From contig NZ_KB911579.1 in NCBI RefSeq assembly GCF_000383575.1, positions 4,239,424 to 4,303,423 of the forward strand: DNA of 64,000 nucleotides, written 5' to 3'. Origin of the DNA: Salinispora oceanensis (lineage in GTDB: Bacteria; Actinomycetota; Actinomycetes; Mycobacteriales; Micromonosporaceae). How positions within the stretch are numbered: position 1 is the first letter of the stretch; each line of letters begins with the position of its first letter. The position numbers were made by a program, and so were the translations under genes. Under the pieces are notes generated by a model. The model saw only the letters and a list, made by a program, of their open reading frames with translations, did no database searches and was not told the origin of the DNA. This document shows positions 34,054 to 43,753 of the stretch, in pieces.

Positions 34054-37000
34054 ATGCGGCAAGGCCGGCGTCCGTCGCTGACATTGCAGCTGTCTTTGCT
34101 GGTGGCGGCGATTCTGTTGGAGGTGGTCGCGAACTTCGCGGCGAACGCGGCTGCGAGTTCCCGTTTCGCTGCCGCGGTGCAGACTTTCTCCGGACCGGTG
34201 TTGATTGTGTTGTTGGTGGTGGTGATCGCTGGTGACGCGGTGGTGTTGTGGTGGGAGACTCCTCGTGGTGCACGGCCGGTGTGGGGCGGTGGTCGGTGTC
34301 CGTTCCCGGGTCTGGGGGCGTTCACAGAGCAGGACGCCGCGGTGTTTTTCGGCCGGGAGCAGCTGACCAGGGATCTGGTGCGGCGTCTGCATGTGCTTAC
34401 CGGACAGCCGGCCGCCCGTTTTTTGTGTGTGACGGGAGCTTCGGGTAGCGGTAAGTCGTCGCTGGTGCACGCGGGTGTGGCACCGCGATTGCGGGGGCAT
34501 CGGTGGCATGTGTTGCCGTCGGTTGTCCCGGCGGGGGAACCGTTGGGACGGTTGGCGGCGGTGGCGGCGCGGCTGAGCGGTGGGCAGCGGCAGGCTGTGC
34601 TGCGTGCGATGTGGGCTGATCAGGATGGTGTGGCGCACAGTATCGCGGCGTGGCGGGCGAAAACGGGAAACCGGTTTACTCGGGTGCTGCTGATTGTTGA
34701 TCAGCTTGAGGAACTGGTCACGTTGTCCAGCCCGGCTGAGCGGAAGCTGTTCGTCGACCAGATCGCCTCCGCGCTCGCAGCGGACCGTCGGTTGTGGGTG
34801 TTGGCCACGCTGCGGGTCGAGTTTCTGGCGGACCTACTTGCGAGTGAGCATGCGGAGTTGTTCGCCGGGCCGGTGGCTGTCGGGGCGATGCGTCCCGCTG
34901 ATCTGGAGGAGGTGATTGAGCAGCCTGCCCGGTTGGCGGGGGTGAGTTTCGAGGCGGGGTTGGTCGCCGAGATCGTGGAGGAGACCGGGACGCCGGATGC
35001 GTTGCCGCTGTTGGCGTACCTGTTACAGGAGTTGTACCTGACCATTGGTTCGGGGCGTGTGGTGACCCGGCAGATGTATCAGGCATCGGGTGGGGTTGCG
35101 GGGGCGCTGGCCCGGCAGGCGGACACCGTCCTCGCTGAGCTGCGCGGTCAGTACGACCCGGAGGTGATCCTGTCGACGCTGCTGCGGCTGGTGTCGATGG
35201 ATGGGGCGGAGCCCACCCGGCGTCGCGTCCCGGCGGCTGAGCTGTCGGCGCAGCAGCGTCAGATCGTGGAGGTCTTTACCCAGGCCCGGCTGCTGACCTC
35301 CGACGTCAACGACGGCCGGCCGGTGGTGCAGGTGGCGCATGAGGCGTTGTTCCGTCAGTGGGCGCCACTGCGCCAGCAGGTCGAGACGAGAGCCGTGCAT
35401 CTGAGACGGCGCGCTGAACTGGAACGCTGGGCGGGCGACTGGCAACGCTCCGGGCGCAGCCCCGACTATCTGCTCACCGGGGATCGGCTGGCGCTGGCGG
35501 GGCAGTGGCTGGAGGCGATGCGTTCGGCCGGGCAGGACACGCCGGCCGCCCGTGGTCTGGTCGAGGCGTCTCGGCGGCGGGACACGGCGTTCCTGCTGAG
35601 GGTGTCGGAGTCAGTCGGCCACTACGCGTTGACCAACGTCGACCGGTTCCCGGAACTGGCCGTGCTCCTGACCACCGCTGCGTTGACCGAGTGCCCCACC
35701 ACCCCGGTCGCCCAACGGGCGTTGATGTCCGCGTTGGCGTCCAGCCACATCGAGGCCGTGCTGACCGGGCACACAGACGTCGTACGAGGGGTTGCCTGGG
35801 CGCCCGACGGGCGCAGCATCGCGACTGCCTCCCGCGACGGCACCGCCCGGTTGTGGGATGCCGACACCGCGATGGTGACCCACGTGCTGCATGGCCACAC
35901 CGGCATGGTCGAGGCCATCGCCTTCTCCCCGGACTCCACCGTGGTTGCCACCGCGTCACGGGACACCACCATTCGAGTCTGGGACACGGCCACCGGCACC
36001 CCGATCACGGTACTAACCTGCGGCGACCAGGCCCGCAGCGTGGCCTGGTCCCCAGACGGCACCGCCCTGGCCGGGACCAGCCGCGACCACCTCACCCACC
36101 TGTGGGCCACCGCCACCTGGACGAAGCAGACCACCCTGACCGGCCACGCAGGCGATGTGTGGGGCGTCGACTGGGCACCGGACTCGTCCCGCCTGGCCAC
36201 CGCCTCCCACGACCGCACAGTCATCGTCTGGGACGCGACCACCGGCCAAGCCGCCATCACGCTGCGCGGCCACCTCGACCTAGTCGAAGCCGTCGCCTTC
36301 TCACCCGACGGCCACTGGATCGCCACCGGATCGACCGACCGCACCGTGCGCATCTGGGACGCCCACAGCGGCAGCCAACACCGATGCATCGGCGGACACC
36401 GGGACGCGATCTGGTCGCTCACCTGGGCCGCCGATGGTGAACGGCTCACCCTCGCCGCTGGCGACGGCACCATCCGCGTATGGGACGTGACCCGGCTGCG
36501 CGAAGTCGCCGAGCTACGCGGGCACGAACACACCGCCTGGAGCGTCGCGGTCAGCCCGGACGGCACCCGGATCCTCAGCGGCTCCGCCGACCACACCGCA
36601 AGGCTCTGGACCCTGCACCCCCGCGGCGCCGAACAGGTCCAACTCACCGGTCACCACGCGGCCATCACCGCCCTTACCGCCACCAACGATGGCATCGTGA
36701 CCGGATCCGCCGACGCCAGCATGCGCCGCTGGCACACCGACCACCGCCCACACGCCACTCCCCAGGCGCTGCCGGCGGCTGTGGTCGCCCTCGCCGGCAC
36801 GCCGACCGGCTCCACGCTCGCCGTCGCCGTGCAAGACGGATCGACACACCTTTTCGACAGCTGCGGCACCCACCTGCTACTCGCCGGCACGGTGGAGTGT
36901 GAATCCCTGGCCTTCTCCCCGGACGGTAGCCGCCTCGCCGCCGGCGCCAAGGACAACACCATCCACATCTTCGACGTGCGCACCCGTACCCTGGCCGGCA

Positions 37001-37584
37001 TCCTGACCGGACACGCCGACTGGATCGGCGCCCTCGCCTGGTCACCCAGTGGCCGGTATCTCGCCTCCGGCTCCGACGACCGCACCGTCCGCATCTGGGA
37101 CATGCGCCACCCCAGCACCAGCACCGTCCTCGCCGGGCACCAAAACTACGTCGACGGGGTGGCCTGGGCGCCAGACGAACACCACCTCGCCAGCTGCTCC
37201 GCCGACTGGACCATCCGGGTCTGGAACCTGGCCGACCACACCCCGGTGCGCGAGCTCACCGGACACGACCGGCGAGTACGCGCCGTCGCCTACTCACCCG
37301 ACGGCCGATACCTGGCCTCCGGCTCCGACGACCGCACCGTACGCCGCTGGAACACCCACGCCGACTACGAAAGCGACGTCATCGGAGTCCATCGCGACGC
37401 CGTCACCTGCCTGGCCTGGCTACCCGACGGCAACCACGTCGTCACCGGCTCAACCGACGCCACCACCCGAATCTGGTCCACCGAAGTCGACCTCGACGCG
37501 CTCCTGCACGCGGCACGCCACCGAGTCGTCCGGACCCTCACTCCCGACGAACGCGCCGCCCACCGCCTACCGGCAGCAGAGTAG
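34054..37584 (+). CDS. Membrane-anchored nSTAND-type NTPase with WD40 repeats
   Basis: A 1176-aa protein; ATG 34054 has ribosome binding site GGGAGG. Two N-terminal membrane helices (LTLQLSLLVAAILLEVVANF and GPVLIVLLVVVIAGDAVVLW). Then CPFPGLGAFTEQDAAVFFGR, the conserved entry of novel STAND NTPases, Walker A VTGASGSGKSSLVHAG, Walker B RVLLIVDQLEELVTL and a helical arm (QVAHEALFRQWAPLRQQ). From about residue 565 to the end lie some 14 WD40 blades (HTDVVRGVAWAPDGRSIATA, SRDGTARLWD and so on), enough for two propellers. Such proteins sense a ligand with the repeats and oligomerise. It stands directly before the CRISPR locus; defence is possible but unproven. Confidence 0.85.
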   Translation: MRQGRRPSLTLQLSLLVAAILLEVVANFAANAAASSRFAAAVQTFSGPVLIVLLVVVIAGDAVVLWWETPRGARPVWGGGRCPFPGLGAFTEQDAAVFFGREQLTRDLVRRLHVLTGQPAARFLCVTGASGSGKSSLVHAGVAPRLRGHRWHVLPSVVPAGEPLGRLAAVAARLSGGQRQAVLRAMWADQDGVAHSIAAWRAKTGNRFTRVLLIVDQLEELVTLSSPAERKLFVDQIASALAADRRLWVLATLRVEFLADLLASEHAELFAGPVAVGAMRPADLEEVIEQPARLAGVSFEAGLVAEIVEETGTPDALPLLAYLLQELYLTIGSGRVVTRQMYQASGGVAGALARQADTVLAELRGQYDPEVILSTLLRLVSMDGAEPTRRRVPAAELSAQQRQIVEVFTQARLLTSDVNDGRPVVQVAHEALFRQWAPLRQQVETRAVHLRRRAELERWAGDWQRSGRSPDYLLTGDRLALAGQWLEAMRSAGQDTPAARGLVEASRRRDTAFLLRVSESVGHYALTNVDRFPELAVLLTTAALTECPTTPVAQRALMSALASSHIEAVLTGHTDVVRGVAWAPDGRSIATASRDGTARLWDADTAMVTHVLHGHTGMVEAIAFSPDSTVVATASRDTTIRVWDTATGTPITVLTCGDQARSVAWSPDGTALAGTSRDHLTHLWATATWTKQTTLTGHAGDVWGVDWAPDSSRLATASHDRTVIVWDATTGQAAITLRGHLDLVEAVAFSPDGHWIATGSTDRTVRIWDAHSGSQHRCIGGHRDAIWSLTWAADGERLTLAAGDGTIRVWDVTRLREVAELRGHEHTAWSVAVSPDGTRILSGSADHTARLWTLHPRGAEQVQLTGHHAAITALTATNDGIVTGSADASMRRWHTDHRPHATPQALPAAVVALAGTPTGSTLAVAVQDGSTHLFDSCGTHLLLAGTVECESLAFSPDGSRLAAGAKDNTIHIFDVRTRTLAGILTGHADWIGALAWSPSGRYLASGSDDRTVRIWDMRHPSTSTVLAGHQNYVDGVAWAPDEHHLASCSADWTIRVWNLADHTPVRELTGHDRRVRAVAYSPDGRYLASGSDDRTVRRWNTHADYESDVIGVHRDAVTCLAWLPDGNHVVTGSTDATTRIWSTEVDLDALLHAARHRVVRTLTPDERAAHRLPAAE

Positions 37585-37881
37585 CTACAAGACCTGCTCT
37601 ACCTCACGGACCTGCTCACCCACCAGGAACTCCGCCGGATTCACCCCCAACCGCTCCCGCTGCGGCGACGCCCAATAGTCCGCGTTAGCCTCCGCGAACG
37701 ACCGACCCCCCTCGTAGGAAAGCACCCAAATATGGGCGTTCGCGTCCCGGTCCACCCACGAACCGTGCACCTCAAAACCGAACTCCCGCCGCAACGGAAC
37801 AATCAACCTCCGCCACGCATCAACCCACTCATCCAACCGACCCACCCGCACCAGATACGTACGAACCTGAACTGTCCTCAC
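37585..37881 (-). CDS. NIPSNAP-family small protein
   Basis: About 98 aa, QVRTYLVRVGRLDEWVDAWR then HIWVLSYEGGRSFAEANADY and a C-terminal EFLVGEQVREVEQVL: the dimeric alpha/beta-barrel fold of NIPSNAP proteins. The start is uncertain: GTG 37881 or GTG 37890, with GGGAGG spaced 12 or 3 nt; ATG 37917 is longer. It is convergent with the nSTAND gene, with stops adjacent. Function unknown, often an oxygenase-like or stress protein. Confidence 0.7.
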   Translation of the reverse strand: MRTVQVRTYLVRVGRLDEWVDAWRRLIVPLRREFGFEVHGSWVDRDANAHIWVLSYEGGRSFAEANADYWASPQRERLGVNPAEFLVGEQVREVEQVL

Positions 37882-38002
37882 CGCGCCCACACCCCTCCCA
37901 GCACGACAACCTGCCAATCACAACGCCGCTTACTGTATGGCCAGGACTTTCAGAAACGGCCAGGCCGACGCTGGTGTAACCGGCGCGGACAGCGTCGAGG
38001 AC

Positions 38003-40772
38003 GGAGCACCCCACGTGCGCGGGGAGGACAACTCAAACAAGATCCAAAACATTACTAATGCCGGAGCACCCCCACACGTGCGTGGGGAGGACGGGTTGAG
38101 CGCGACGTTGAGGCTCAGCTCAGGCGGAGCACCCCCACGTGCATGGGGAGGACCGGTCCCCGCCGTCGTTGTACCGGTCGTCGTACGGAGCACCCCCACG
38201 TGCGTGGGGAGGACCAGCGCGGCGTAGTACATGCACCCGAAGAACGCGGAGCACCCCCACGTGCGTGGGGAGGACGCGCAGGACGTGGTTGCCGCGCCAT
38301 CGTCCGGCGGAGCACCCCCACGTGCGTGGGGAGGACCGATCCCCACGCAGGTACCGGCGGAGATCATGCGGAGCACCCCCACGTGCGTGGGGAGGACATG
38401 ACCACCACCACACAGCCCGAGGCGGACGACGGAGCACCCCCACGTGCGTGGGGAGGACCGCCTCGCCGTCCTCTCCCCAGAAGGCGGCATCGGAGCACCC
38501 CCACGTGCGTGGGGAGGACCAGCGCGGCGTAGTACATGCACCCGAAGAACGCGGAGCACCCCCACGTGCGTGGGGAGGACCGCAGCATCCGGGCCCGACC
38601 ACTCGTGCACCGTGGAGCACCCCCACGTGCGTGGGGAGGACCTCTTCTGATACGCGCGCACACTCGAATCAGTCGGAGCACCCCCACGTGCGTGGGGAGG
38701 ACGGGTGTGCTGAGCGTTTGGGAGTCATGCAGCGCGGAGCACCCCCACGTGCGTGGGGAGGACCTGTCAAACCAGGCCGCGGTGACACGCGCCGGCGGAG
38801 CACCCCCACGTGCGTGGGGAGGACGCGTCAGCGACGACATCCACATGACCGACAGGCGGAGCACCCCCACGTGCGTGGGGAGGACCGACCGAGCGGGACG
38901 GCTCGACACACCCTCTGCGGAGCACCCCCACGTGCGTGGGGAGGACAGCCCGCCGCGTTCCCCGACGGTGTTACCCAGCGGAGCACCCCCACGTGCGTGG
39001 GGAGGACACCAACGCGACCGGATCCGGGACATCCATCAACGGAGCACCCCACGTGCGTGGGGAGGACAGCGGCCGACTGATGCGGGGCGGTGGACTTGGG
39101 GGAGCACCCCCACGTGCGTGGGGAGGACCTCAACGCGGCGATGACCGCGAACCCCATTGGCGGAGCACCCCCACGTGCGTGGGGAGGACGTCGCCATCGG
39201 ACCGCCTGGCGCCACCCGCGTCGGAGCACCCCCACGTGCGTGGGGAGGACGATCAGCGGCGGCCACTGCATGCCGTCGGAGGCGGAGCACCCCCACGTGC
39301 GTGGGGAGGACCCCGACCCCGATACCCCGCAGGCCGTCGTCTACGGAGCACCCCCACGTGCGTGGGGAGGACCGCCCGTAACGCCACCGCCAGGGCCTCG
39401 GATGCGGAGCACCCCCACGTGCGTGGGGAGGACACCGCGACCGCCCGACGCAGATCGTCGTACTGCGGAGCACCCCACGTGCGTGGGGAGGACGCGACTG
39501 GGCGGTGCCCACGGGTCACTCTTGGCGGAGCACCCCCACGTGCGTGGGGAGGACCAACGCGCGCTCGCCGAACGGGCCTTCTACAACGGAGCACCCCCAC
39601 GTGCGTGGGGAGGACGGGTGCCTGCTCTACCCCGGCCGGGTGCACACCGGAGCACCCCCACGTGCGTGGGGAGGATCGAAGGAAGCGTGCACGATCGGCT
39701 ACGACCTACGGAGCACCCCCACGTGCGTGGGGAGGACAGGACCCACCGGCCCCGGGCTGTACGGATCAGCGGAGTACCCCCACGTGCGTGGGGAGGACCA
39801 CCGCCGAGTACGCCCACGACCAGGACACGATGGAGCACCCCCACGTGCGTGGGGAGGACAATGCGTTGGAGTCGACCACGTAGTCGATCTGCGGAGCACC
39901 CCCACGTGCGTGGGGAGGACCTGGTCCTGGGTTCCGGCGCGTACTCGGAAGGCGGAGCACCCCCACGTGCGTGGGGAGGACGGGTCCTTGATCGACAGTA
40001 GGCCGGTCGTGATCGGAGCACCCACGTGCGTGGGGAGGACAACGTTGGTTGGCCCAACGTTGGCTGATCGGACGGAGCACCCCCACGTGCGTGGGGAGGA
40101 CGGTGACAGGGTTAACGGCCGGAAATGACTACAAGGAGCACCCCCACGTGCGTGGGGAGGACTGCACTACGCCGCCACCACCCCACACCAGCTACGGAGC
40201 ACCCCCACGTGCGTGGGGAGGACTGGTCGTGCTGGTCTCTGCCGCCGGCTACGGCCGGAGCACCCCCACGTGCGTGGGGAGGACGGTGATGCTGCCTGGA
40301 TGGCTCGGACCCAAGCCGGAGCACCCCCACGTGCGTGGGGAGGACGTACCTCGACAGGATGCCGTGCTTGAAAACCGCGGAGCACCCCCACGTGCGTGGG
40401 GAGGACACTGTCGAACGGGCCGCGCTCCTCGGCGAGTACGGAGCACCCCCACGTGCGTGGGGAGGACCCTCGCACGACGATGCCCCGGGCCAAGATGGTC
40501 GGAGCACCCCCACGTGCGTGGGGAGGACCTCGACACATCACAAAAAGAGGCGATGTCCAACGGAGCACCCCCACGTGCGTGGGGAGGACACGAGCCGCGC
40601 GTGTCGGAGGTCACCGTCCAGCGGAGCACCCCCACGTGCGTGGGGAGGACACCTGTGCGACTAACTGCGGGATGTTGTACTGCGGAGCACCCCCACGTGC
40701 GTGGGGAGGACGGAGCGGGGGTCGAGCCGCGTGCAAGTCGGTGCCGGAGCACCCCCACGTGCGTGGGGAGGA
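38003..40772 (-). CRISPR. CRISPR array 1, type I-E, 46 repeats
   Basis: 46 repeats with 45 spacers, period 61 bp. On the plus strand the 28-bp repeat begins GGAGCACCCCCACGTG and ends GTGGGGAGGAC. In the usual I-E orientation (GTCCTCCCCACG...) it is read from the minus strand, from right to left. The hairpin CCCCACG/CGTGGGG is typical of Cas6e substrates. Repeats are perfect near the right end; variants occur at 38003 (27 nt), 38063 (30 nt), 38126, 39041 and 39467 (27 nt), 39649, 39771 and 40015 (26 nt). The decayed left end is therefore the old trailer end and the right end, by cas3, is the leader end. The same spacer occurs twice (38215-38247 and 38520-38552). Most spacers have C before the plus-strand repeat, so the crRNA copy begins with G. 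Confidence 0.97.
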
Positions 40773-40805
40773 CACTTCGTGACCTGCGCTTCTATCAGCC
40801 GTGGG
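40773..40805 (-). promoter_or_regulatory. Conserved leader core of CRISPR array 1
   Basis: Read on the minus strand, the sequence before the first repeat is ACGGCTGATAGAAGCG followed by CAGGTCACGAAGT. The same place at array 2 has ACGGCTGGTAAAACCG followed by CAGGTCAGGAAGT. Only five of 29 positions differ, so this is a shared leader or integration signal. The cas3 reading frame could begin inside it. Confidence 0.7.
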
Positions 40806-40881
40806 CGCGGTTTTGCGTCGGTCGAGTCGTGGTGTCGTACGGCTGTGGTTGCATGCTGATGCCCTTGCCGAGCGGGTACGA

Positions 40882-43662
40882 ATGGAGGGGGTCGAATTGG
40901 GGGTCGACCATGACGGGGTCGATGCTGGGATCTGGGGCAAGTCTAACCATCTCCCGAGACCGTATCCATTGCTCTGGCATTTGATTGATACCGCGGCCGT
41001 TGCTGGTGCGTTGTGGGATCGCTATTTGGCCCCGAACCAACGGAGGGTCATCGCGGAGGGGCTGGCCACCGACGACAGCCACGCTAAATCGTTGATCATG
41101 TTTTGGGCGGGGTTACACGATGTCGGCAAGGCAACCCCGGGGTTTCAGAAGAAGGACGGGAGCGCGTTCGATGCGCTGCGGAGTGCTGGTTCATATGAGG
41201 ATGTTGTAGGCGATGGCTCGCTGAGGCATGACACCGCTGGTCAGCTGGCTTTGCCGGGTCTTCTTGCTCCTTTGGGGTATCCGCAGTTGGTCAGGCGGGT
41301 CAGTGACCGCTTGGCCTACCGCGTCGCTCAGATCGTCGGTGGCCATCACGGGCGTTTCCAGCAAACCAGTGGTCCCCATGGTGGCCAGTTGCAGCTGGGC
41401 AAGGGCGGCTGGTCGAAGCAGCGCGCGGCCCTGGTGCGGGTGGTGCACGAGGCCGTGGGTTCACCCAAGCGGCCGTCGGCGATAGGTGCCGCAGCCAGTG
41501 TGCTGGTCACGGGGGTCGTGATCCTCGCGGACTGGCTGGCCAGCCAGGAGCACTTCTTGCGTCAGCAGTCTTCACGAGTGCCGCAGTACACGGGCACCGA
41601 AGCTGCGTCGACTCATCTCGCGGCCTTATCCGCGCCCGCTGCCGCCCTGCTCGACGACGCCGGCTTGGGGTCACCGTCTTTTCGGGCGGTGCGTTTCGAT
41701 GATCTGTTCCCGCACCGTCCGAACGCTCTTCAGCGGTCGATCATTGAGGAGTTGCTGCCGGTGGTCGACAGTCCGGGCCTGTTGGTCGTGACGGCGGCTA
41801 CGGGGGACGGGAAGACCGAAGCCGCTCTGGTGGCTGCCAAACGGTTGGCCGAGGTATGCGGGGCGCACGGGTTCTTCTTCGCTTTGCCGACTATGGCGAC
41901 CTCCGACGAGATGTATCGCCGGGTGCGGGCGTTTGCTGCCCGGCTTGCCGCCGGTCCGGCGCCGGTCACGCTGCTGCACAGCATGTCGTGGTTGAACGCT
42001 GAGTACGAGGCTCGGGCGGTTGTCGACCCCGGTGGTGCGGCTGAGGTGGTGTCCGATGATCCCAGTGGTGATGTGGTGGCACCGGAGTGGCTGCGCGGCC
42101 CCAAGCGGGGGCTGCTGGCGCCCATGGCGGTGGGCACGGTTGACCAGGCGTTGCTTGCCGTGCTGACCACCAAGCACAATGCGCTGCGTCTGCTCGGTCT
42201 CTCGGGCAAGGTGTTCGTCGTTGACGAGGCGCATGCGTACGACGACTTCACGACCTCCCTGCTGTGTCACCTGTTGAACTGGTTGGGGGCCTACGGATGC
42301 CCGGTCGTCCTGCTGTCGGCGACGTTGCCCTCGTCGCAGGCGGCGACTCTGGTAGGGGCGTACGAGGAGGGTGCTGGCGTCGGGCCGACCAACACGTCTG
42401 TGCCCTATCCGGGTTGGACGTTCGTGCCGGCGATCCAGGGGCGCGCCACGGTTTCGATCTCACCAACGATGCGGGAGGCTCTGGTCTCGGGTAGGACCGT
42501 GGAGTTCACGCTCGACGTACGCCCGGTTCGTCACCTCGTCGGGTCGGAGCGCGACCCAGCGGATCGTAGGGCCGTGGTGCGGCAGGTGCTGGCGCCGGTG
42601 GCCGAGCAGGGTGGGTGCGCTGCCGTGGTCTGCAACACGGTCAGCGACGCCCAGCAGACCTACCGCGTCGTTCGTGACTGGGCATCCGAGGGAGTGGATG
42701 TGGTGCTGCTGCACTCTCGTTTCCCGGCTCGGCGCCGGGAGGAGATCACGACGCAGATCACCAGTCGGCTGGGGAAGGAGGGCAATCGCCCTAAATCGAT
42801 GATCGTGGTTGCTACTCAAGTGCTGGAGCAGTCACTTGACCTGGACTTCGACCTGTTGGTGACGGATCTGGTGCCGATGGCGCAGCTGTTGCAACGTGCC
42901 GGTCGGTGTCATCGACACCACAGGACGAGGCCGCCGTGGGCTGCGCAACCGCGGGTGGTGGTTCTCGACCCGCGGGGCCCGGACGGTGTCGAGCATGTCA
43001 GGCCGGCTGCTTGGGGAGACGTGTACGCGCGGTACCTGCTGCGGGCCACACACCTTCGGCTGATGGGTGTCGATACGATTGCTGTTCCACGCGCGGTGCA
43101 GGGTCATGTGGAAGCGGTGTATGTACCCCAGGAGATCCACAATGATCCGGTACTGAGCGCGGAACACAACGAGTGTCGCGCCCAGGCGATGGCGGAACGT
43201 GGGACAGCTGAGCTCGGTGTCATTCCGGAGCCCGTCGGGTTGGCCGACCTGGTCGCGCTGAGTCAAACCGAAACGCCGGAATGGCGTGCATCCACCCGAC
43301 TGGGAGCGGAATCAGAGCGGGTGCTGTGCTGCTACCACGACCCTGACGGCATGCAGTGGCTCGACCCCCAGGGGCGCATCCCGCTACCGCAAAGGGGATC
43401 CGGGCCCGACGGCCGTTTCCGCAGCGAGGAGGTTCGTGCCATTCTCCAGGAGACGATCCCGCTTCGCGCTGACATCCTCACGGGATATGACCCACCCGCC
43501 GCCTTGCCAGCAAGCTGGGGCAACAACGCCTGGCTGAAGCGTATCCGACCGCTGTGGCTTCCGATCCTCCCGACGGGTCCAGGCCCGGCCACCTGGGCCC
43601 GTCGATCGGTGCACCTTGACCCCGAGCTTGGCCTCGTCGTCGCAACCGCAGGAGCGGAGTAG
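40882..43662 (+). CDS. cas3: CRISPR-associated helicase-nuclease Cas3 (type I-E)
   Basis: 926 aa from ATG 40882; the frame is open to GTG 40801, which would overlap the leader, so the shorter start is preferred. HD nuclease: HLIDTAAVAGALWD, GLHDVGKATPGFQ, LRHDTAG and VGGHHGRF. Helicase: VTAATGDGKTEAALVAAKRL (Walker A variant), FFALPTMATSDEMYRRV, VFVVDEAHAYDDF (DEAH), VLLSATLPSSQA, then VVATQVLEQSLDLDFDLLVT and LLQRAGRCHRH (motif VI). A C-terminal Cas3 domain follows. It degrades target DNA after recruitment by Cascade. It is the first cas gene, with a 91-bp gap before cas8e. Confidence 0.95.
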   Translation: MEGVELGVDHDGVDAGIWGKSNHLPRPYPLLWHLIDTAAVAGALWDRYLAPNQRRVIAEGLATDDSHAKSLIMFWAGLHDVGKATPGFQKKDGSAFDALRSAGSYEDVVGDGSLRHDTAGQLALPGLLAPLGYPQLVRRVSDRLAYRVAQIVGGHHGRFQQTSGPHGGQLQLGKGGWSKQRAALVRVVHEAVGSPKRPSAIGAAASVLVTGVVILADWLASQEHFLRQQSSRVPQYTGTEAASTHLAALSAPAAALLDDAGLGSPSFRAVRFDDLFPHRPNALQRSIIEELLPVVDSPGLLVVTAATGDGKTEAALVAAKRLAEVCGAHGFFFALPTMATSDEMYRRVRAFAARLAAGPAPVTLLHSMSWLNAEYEARAVVDPGGAAEVVSDDPSGDVVAPEWLRGPKRGLLAPMAVGTVDQALLAVLTTKHNALRLLGLSGKVFVVDEAHAYDDFTTSLLCHLLNWLGAYGCPVVLLSATLPSSQAATLVGAYEEGAGVGPTNTSVPYPGWTFVPAIQGRATVSISPTMREALVSGRTVEFTLDVRPVRHLVGSERDPADRRAVVRQVLAPVAEQGGCAAVVCNTVSDAQQTYRVVRDWASEGVDVVLLHSRFPARRREEITTQITSRLGKEGNRPKSMIVVATQVLEQSLDLDFDLLVTDLVPMAQLLQRAGRCHRHHRTRPPWAAQPRVVVLDPRGPDGVEHVRPAAWGDVYARYLLRATHLRLMGVDTIAVPRAVQGHVEAVYVPQEIHNDPVLSAEHNECRAQAMAERGTAELGVIPEPVGLADLVALSQTETPEWRASTRLGAESERVLCCYHDPDGMQWLDPQGRIPLPQRGSGPDGRFRSEEVRAILQETIPLRADILTGYDPPAALPASWGNNAWLKRIRPLWLPILPTGPGPATWARRSVHLDPELGLVVATAGAE

Positions 43663-43753
43663 GGGCTGTTGTTAGTCATTAATCCGACATGGGGCTTCGC
43701 GCTGGACGAGCGGCTCGGCAATATCAGGCGATCTGTCGTCAGGAGTCATACTA

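Noticed and set aside
37937..40984. Many long reading frames on both strands across the first CRISPR array with recurring EHPHVRGED/PPRAWGG/PHARGGAP peptides
   Set aside because: They are translations of the 28-bp repeat in different frames; the 61-bp period shifts the frame each unit. Not genes.
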